From: Verrucomicrobia bacterium UBA3750 | GTDB lineage: Bacteria > Verrucomicrobiota > Kiritimatiellia > RFP12 > UBA1067 | Assembly: GCA_002371755.1 (NCBI GenBank) | Contig: DFGM01000170.1 | Location: 23,314-48,731 of the forward strand | Length of the DNA: 25,418 bases | Direction: 5' to 3' | Shown: positions 23,109 through 25,418 of the stretch, piece by piece | How the letters are laid out: each line of letters opens with the position of its first letter | Numbering within the stretch: position 1 is the first letter of the stretch | Translations under genes and position numbers: made by a program | Notes under the pieces: model-generated | Seen by the model: only the letters and a program-made list of their open reading frames with translations | What the model was told of the DNA's origin: nothing | Databases searched by the model: none

Positions 23109-23138
23109 AACATCAAGAAAGTTCTGAAACATCAAGAA
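23101..23138. repeat. Exact 19-bp tandem duplication at the barrel gene's end
   Basis: AGTTCTGAAACATCAAGAA occurs twice in a row (23101-23119 and 23120-23138). The first copy contains the stop codon of the barrel gene, and the second lies in the spacer before cysK, just ahead of its ribosome site (AAAGGAG). No difference is seen between copies, which points to a recent slippage or local duplication. Confidence 0.95.
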
Positions 23139-23150
23139 AGGAGATACAGA

Positions 23151-24062
23151 ATGACAGGCATACTCTCAAGAGTCGGCGGCACGCCACTCGTCGAAATCTC
23201 GCCAAAGCTCAACAAGGGTGGAGCGAGGGTGCTCGCGAAAGTCGAGTTCTTCAATCCAGGGGGCAGCGTGAAAGACCGCATTGCGCTCGCGATGGTCGAG
23301 GCGGCCGAAAGGGACGGCACACTCAAACCCGGCGCGACGATTATCGAGCCGACGAGCGGCAACACCGGCGTAGGTCTCGCCCTCGTGAGCGCGGTAAAAG
23401 GCTACCACCTCATCCTTACCATGCCCGAGACGATGAGTATCGAACGGCGCAAACTCGCCGCCGCGTATGGAGCGGAAATCGTCCTCACGCCCGGCGCGGC
23501 AGGGATGAAAGGCGCGATCGCCAAGGCGAACGAACTGCGCGACGCAACGCCCGGCGCGGTGATTCTGCAGCAGTTCGAGAACCCGGCCAACCCCGACTTC
23601 CACTATCGCACTACCGGCCCGGAAGTGTGGGAGGGAACGAACGGCGAGGTTGCGGCGTTCGTCGCGGGCGTCGGCACAGGCGGCACGATTACAGGCACGG
23701 GGCGCTATCTCAAGGAGAAGAACCCCGCCGTGAAACTGTTCGCCGTCGAGCCCGATACATCGCCTGTGCTCTCCGGCGGACAGCCCGGTCCGCACAAGAT
23801 ACAGGGCATCGGCGCGGGGTTCATTCCGAAAGTCCTCGACACGTCGCTTCTTACGGAAGTCGTCAAAGCGTCGGCGGATGACGCCGGCGCGACGGCTCGC
23901 GCCGCCGCCGCCAAGGAAGGACTGCTCGTCGGCATATCGTCCGGCGCGGCGCTCTGGGCGGCGCTGGAACTGTCGAAGAGACAGGAATTCGCCGGCAAGA
24001 CCATTGTCGCGCTTCTGCCCGACACGGGCGAGCGGTATTTGTCGACTTGGCTGTTTGAATAG
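23151..24062 (+). CDS. cysK: Cysteine synthase
   Basis: A 303-residue PLP enzyme that makes cysteine from O-acetylserine and sulfide. The PLP lysine is K41 in NPGGSVKDR. The substrate loop PTSGNTG, the phosphate-binding GVGTGGTITG and the C-terminal TGERYLSTWLF match CysK. The length is slightly shorter than E. coli CysK (323) and normal for the family. The ATG has AAAGGAG upstream. No cysE (serine acetyltransferase) is in the window. CysM-type or cystathionine beta-synthase-type activity is less likely. Confidence 0.94.
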   Translation: MTGILSRVGGTPLVEISPKLNKGGARVLAKVEFFNPGGSVKDRIALAMVEAAERDGTLKPGATIIEPTSGNTGVGLALVSAVKGYHLILTMPETMSIERRKLAAAYGAEIVLTPGAAGMKGAIAKANELRDATPGAVILQQFENPANPDFHYRTTGPEVWEGTNGEVAAFVAGVGTGGTITGTGRYLKEKNPAVKLFAVEPDTSPVLSGGQPGPHKIQGIGAGFIPKVLDTSLLTEVVKASADDAGATARAAAAKEGLLVGISSGAALWAALELSKRQEFAGKTIVALLPDTGERYLSTWLFE

Positions 24063-24095
24063 CATGGCGCTGCAGACCCTGACGTGAAAAAGCCG

Positions 24096-24101
24096 TACAA
24101 T
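24096..24101 (+). promoter_or_regulatory. Likely -10 box of the LysR-type gene
   Basis: TACAAT lies 8 nt before the ATG of the LysR gene, in the 47-bp gap after cysK. The spacing is the same as at dnaX, kdsA and lysS, and no ribosome site lies between. The TG extension is absent, so support is weaker than for the others. Confidence 0.45.
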
Positions 24102-24109
24102 ACCACGCC

Positions 24110-25036
24110 ATGACCCTTCAGCAGCTTAGATATGCGGACGCTGTCGCCGCCTGCGGCTCGGTGAGCAAGGCGGCACAGCGCGTTTTTGTCACCCAGCCGG
24201 CTTTGACAGAGTCGATACGCGCCCTCGAGGAGGAACTGCGCATCGCGATTTTCTCGCGTTCCAACAGAGGCATAACGGTGACTCGCGAGGGCGAGGAGTT
24301 CCTCGCCTCGGCCAGACAGATACTCGACGACGCGGCGAGGATATCCGAAAAGTACACCGGCGTGTCGGTGCGCAAGCCTCAATTTTCGGTTTCGTGCCAG
24401 CACTATGCGTTCGCGGTGGAAGCATTCATGGAGGTTGTGCGGGAGAACGGCGCGGCGTCGTACGACTTCACCTTGCGCGAGACAGTGACGAGCGAAATCA
24501 TAGACGATGTCGCGCGGCACCGCAGCGAGATAGGAATACTTTATCTTTCGCGGCGCAATGAAAGGGCGCTGTCGAAGATATTGAAGAACAACGAACTTGT
24601 CTTCGAGGAACTGTATTGCGCGAAGCCGCACGTCTTCCTGTGCGCCAGCCATCCTCTCGCCAGGAAGAAAGGTCCGCTCAAGCAGCAGGAGCTGGACGGA
24701 TACCCGTACCTGACTTACGAACAGGGGGTGGAGAACGCGCTCTACTTCGCCGAAGAAGTGATGCCCGCCATAGACCGCAAGAAAAACATCCGCGTGCGAG
24801 ACCGCGGCACCATGACAAAACTCATGAAAGGCCTAGACGGATTCACAATATCGTCCGGCGCGAACAGCAAAATGTATTCGAGCGACATAATAGCGAAGCC
24901 GCTGGCGCTCGACGAGACCATTCGCGTAGGGCTGGTGCGGCGTTCCGGCATACCGCTTTCGCGCGAGGGGGCGGCGTTTTGCGACGCCGTGCGCAGGCGT
25001 TGCAACGGCGCCGGTCTTTCGCCGGGCTGCGGGTAG
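24110..25036 (+). CDS. LysR-family transcriptional regulator
   Basis: A 308-residue regulator. Residues 1-60 form the winged helix-turn-helix DNA-binding domain (LQQLRYADAVAACGSVSKAAQRVFVTQPALTESIRALEEELRIAIFSRS). The rest is the periplasmic-binding-protein-like effector domain (about 90-300) with a normal length. Adjacent to cysK and in the same direction, it may control the metY-barrel-cysK set, as CysB does in enterobacteria, but it is not close enough in sequence to call it cysB. The expected T-N11-A operator has not been located with confidence. Confidence 0.9.
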   Translation: MTLQQLRYADAVAACGSVSKAAQRVFVTQPALTESIRALEEELRIAIFSRSNRGITVTREGEEFLASARQILDDAARISEKYTGVSVRKPQFSVSCQHYAFAVEAFMEVVRENGAASYDFTLRETVTSEIIDDVARHRSEIGILYLSRRNERALSKILKNNELVFEELYCAKPHVFLCASHPLARKKGPLKQQELDGYPYLTYEQGVENALYFAEEVMPAIDRKKNIRVRDRGTMTKLMKGLDGFTISSGANSKMYSSDIIAKPLALDETIRVGLVRRSGIPLSREGAAFCDAVRRRCNGAGLSPGCG

Positions 25037-25060
25037 TATTTGCAGTTGTGCGGTAAAATA

Positions 25061-25069
25061 TGTTAAAAT
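25061..25069 (+). promoter_or_regulatory. Extended -10 promoter of hisS
   Basis: TGTTAAAAT within AAAATATGTTAAAATATA is close to the TGNTATAAT motif found at five other genes in the window. It is 24 nt before the hisS ATG, leaving room for the ribosome site GAGGAG (25081-25086). Confidence 0.6.
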
Positions 25070-25093
25070 ATACGGCGCTTGAGGAGACTAGAC

Positions 25094-25418
25094 ATGGCAG
25101 ATAAAATCAGTTTCGAGGCGCCGAGAGGCATGAGGGATTTCTATCCCGAAGACATGGTCTGGCGCAACAAAGTGTTCGATGCGTTCCGCGCGGCGGGCGA
25201 ATCGTACGGCTTCGTGCCGTACGATGCCTGCGTCGTCGAAAGCTACGAGCTTCTCGCGCGCAAGGCCGGCGAGGAAGTAGGCGAACAGATTTACCATTTT
25301 TTCGACAAGTCCGACAGGCATCTGGCGCTGAGAGCCGAGATGACGCCGACACTCGCGCGCATGGTCGCGCAGAGGCAGAAGGAGCTGGCGTTTCCGCTCA
25401 AGTGGACGACGATCGCGC
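25094..25418 (+). CDS. hisS: Histidyl-tRNA synthetase, N-terminal part (cut by window end)
   Basis: The first 108 residues of a class II synthetase that charges tRNA-His; the gene runs off the window. The start MADKISFEAPRGMRDFYPEDM is the standard HisRS opening. SYELLARKAGEEVGEQIYHFFDKSDRHLALRAEMTPTLARMV covers motif 2, whose LRAEMTPTLAR matches LRxExTxxxAR. The wording around YELLARKAGEE recalls archaeal/eukaryote-like HisRS more than the E. coli form. A HisZ regulatory paralogue is possible but less likely. ATG 25094 has GAGGAG 7 nt upstream. Confidence 0.9.
   Translation, partial: MADKISFEAPRGMRDFYPEDMVWRNKVFDAFRAAGESYGFVPYDACVVESYELLARKAGEEVGEQIYHFFDKSDRHLALRAEMTPTLARMVAQRQKELAFPLKWTTIA

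Overview
This is a GC-rich stretch of a Gram-negative (diderm) bacterial chromosome. It encodes Kdo synthesis (kdsA), lipopolysaccharide export (two OstA-fold proteins plus LptB), a predicted lipoprotein and an outer-membrane barrel ending in F. It also has a PTS-type phosphorelay controlled by HPr kinase and a class II lysyl-tRNA synthetase. My best guess is the PVC superphylum, perhaps a gut Kiritimatiellota/Verrucomicrobiota relative. That is a judgement from protein flavour and gene mix; no rRNA or phylogeny is available in the window. Coding density is very high, and no tRNA, CRISPR array, insertion sequence or phage gene was seen.

Layout. (1) 1-214: non-coding, with five 22-bp repeats built on a palindrome. 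(2) 215-5086, minus strand: rpmE-prfA, then dnaX-nfeD-purN-rfbD, with 4-base start/stop overlaps at several junctions. (3) 5253-11714, plus strand: kdsA-lptC-lptA-lptB-hpf-hprK-ptsH-ptsI, an envelope-to-phosphorelay operon. (4) 11802-20693, minus strand: lysS-nifS-lipoprotein, a small membrane protein-purB, then ydcF-NSS transporter-ruvC-thiN-ung. (5) 20891-25418, plus strand: metY, an outer-membrane protein, cysK, a LysR regulator and the start of hisS. This block looks like sulfur-amino-acid synthesis with its own regulator.

How the genes work together. The kdsA/lpt genes make and export LPS. The adjoining hpf-hprK-ptsH-ptsI genes look like a regulatory PTS: phosphoenolpyruvate to EI to HPr, with HPr also phosphorylated on serine by HprK. 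No sugar permease is in the window. MetY and CysK fix sulfide onto activated homoserine and serine, while the NifS-like desulfurase draws sulfur back out of cysteine.

No clearly new defence or mobile system was found. The most notable signals are regulatory: a shared extended -10 promoter (TGNTATAAT, often inside GGAATATGGTATAATAT) with no visible -35 box; four genes whose -10 box lies only 7-8 nt from the start codon, implying leaderless mRNAs; and the palindromic 22-bp repeat array. At protein level, the points worth checking are a Tyr in place of a usually conserved His in HprK, a long Pro/Ala/Glu-rich linker in LptA, and a CxxC-less HMA-like lipoprotein beside the cysteine desulfurase.
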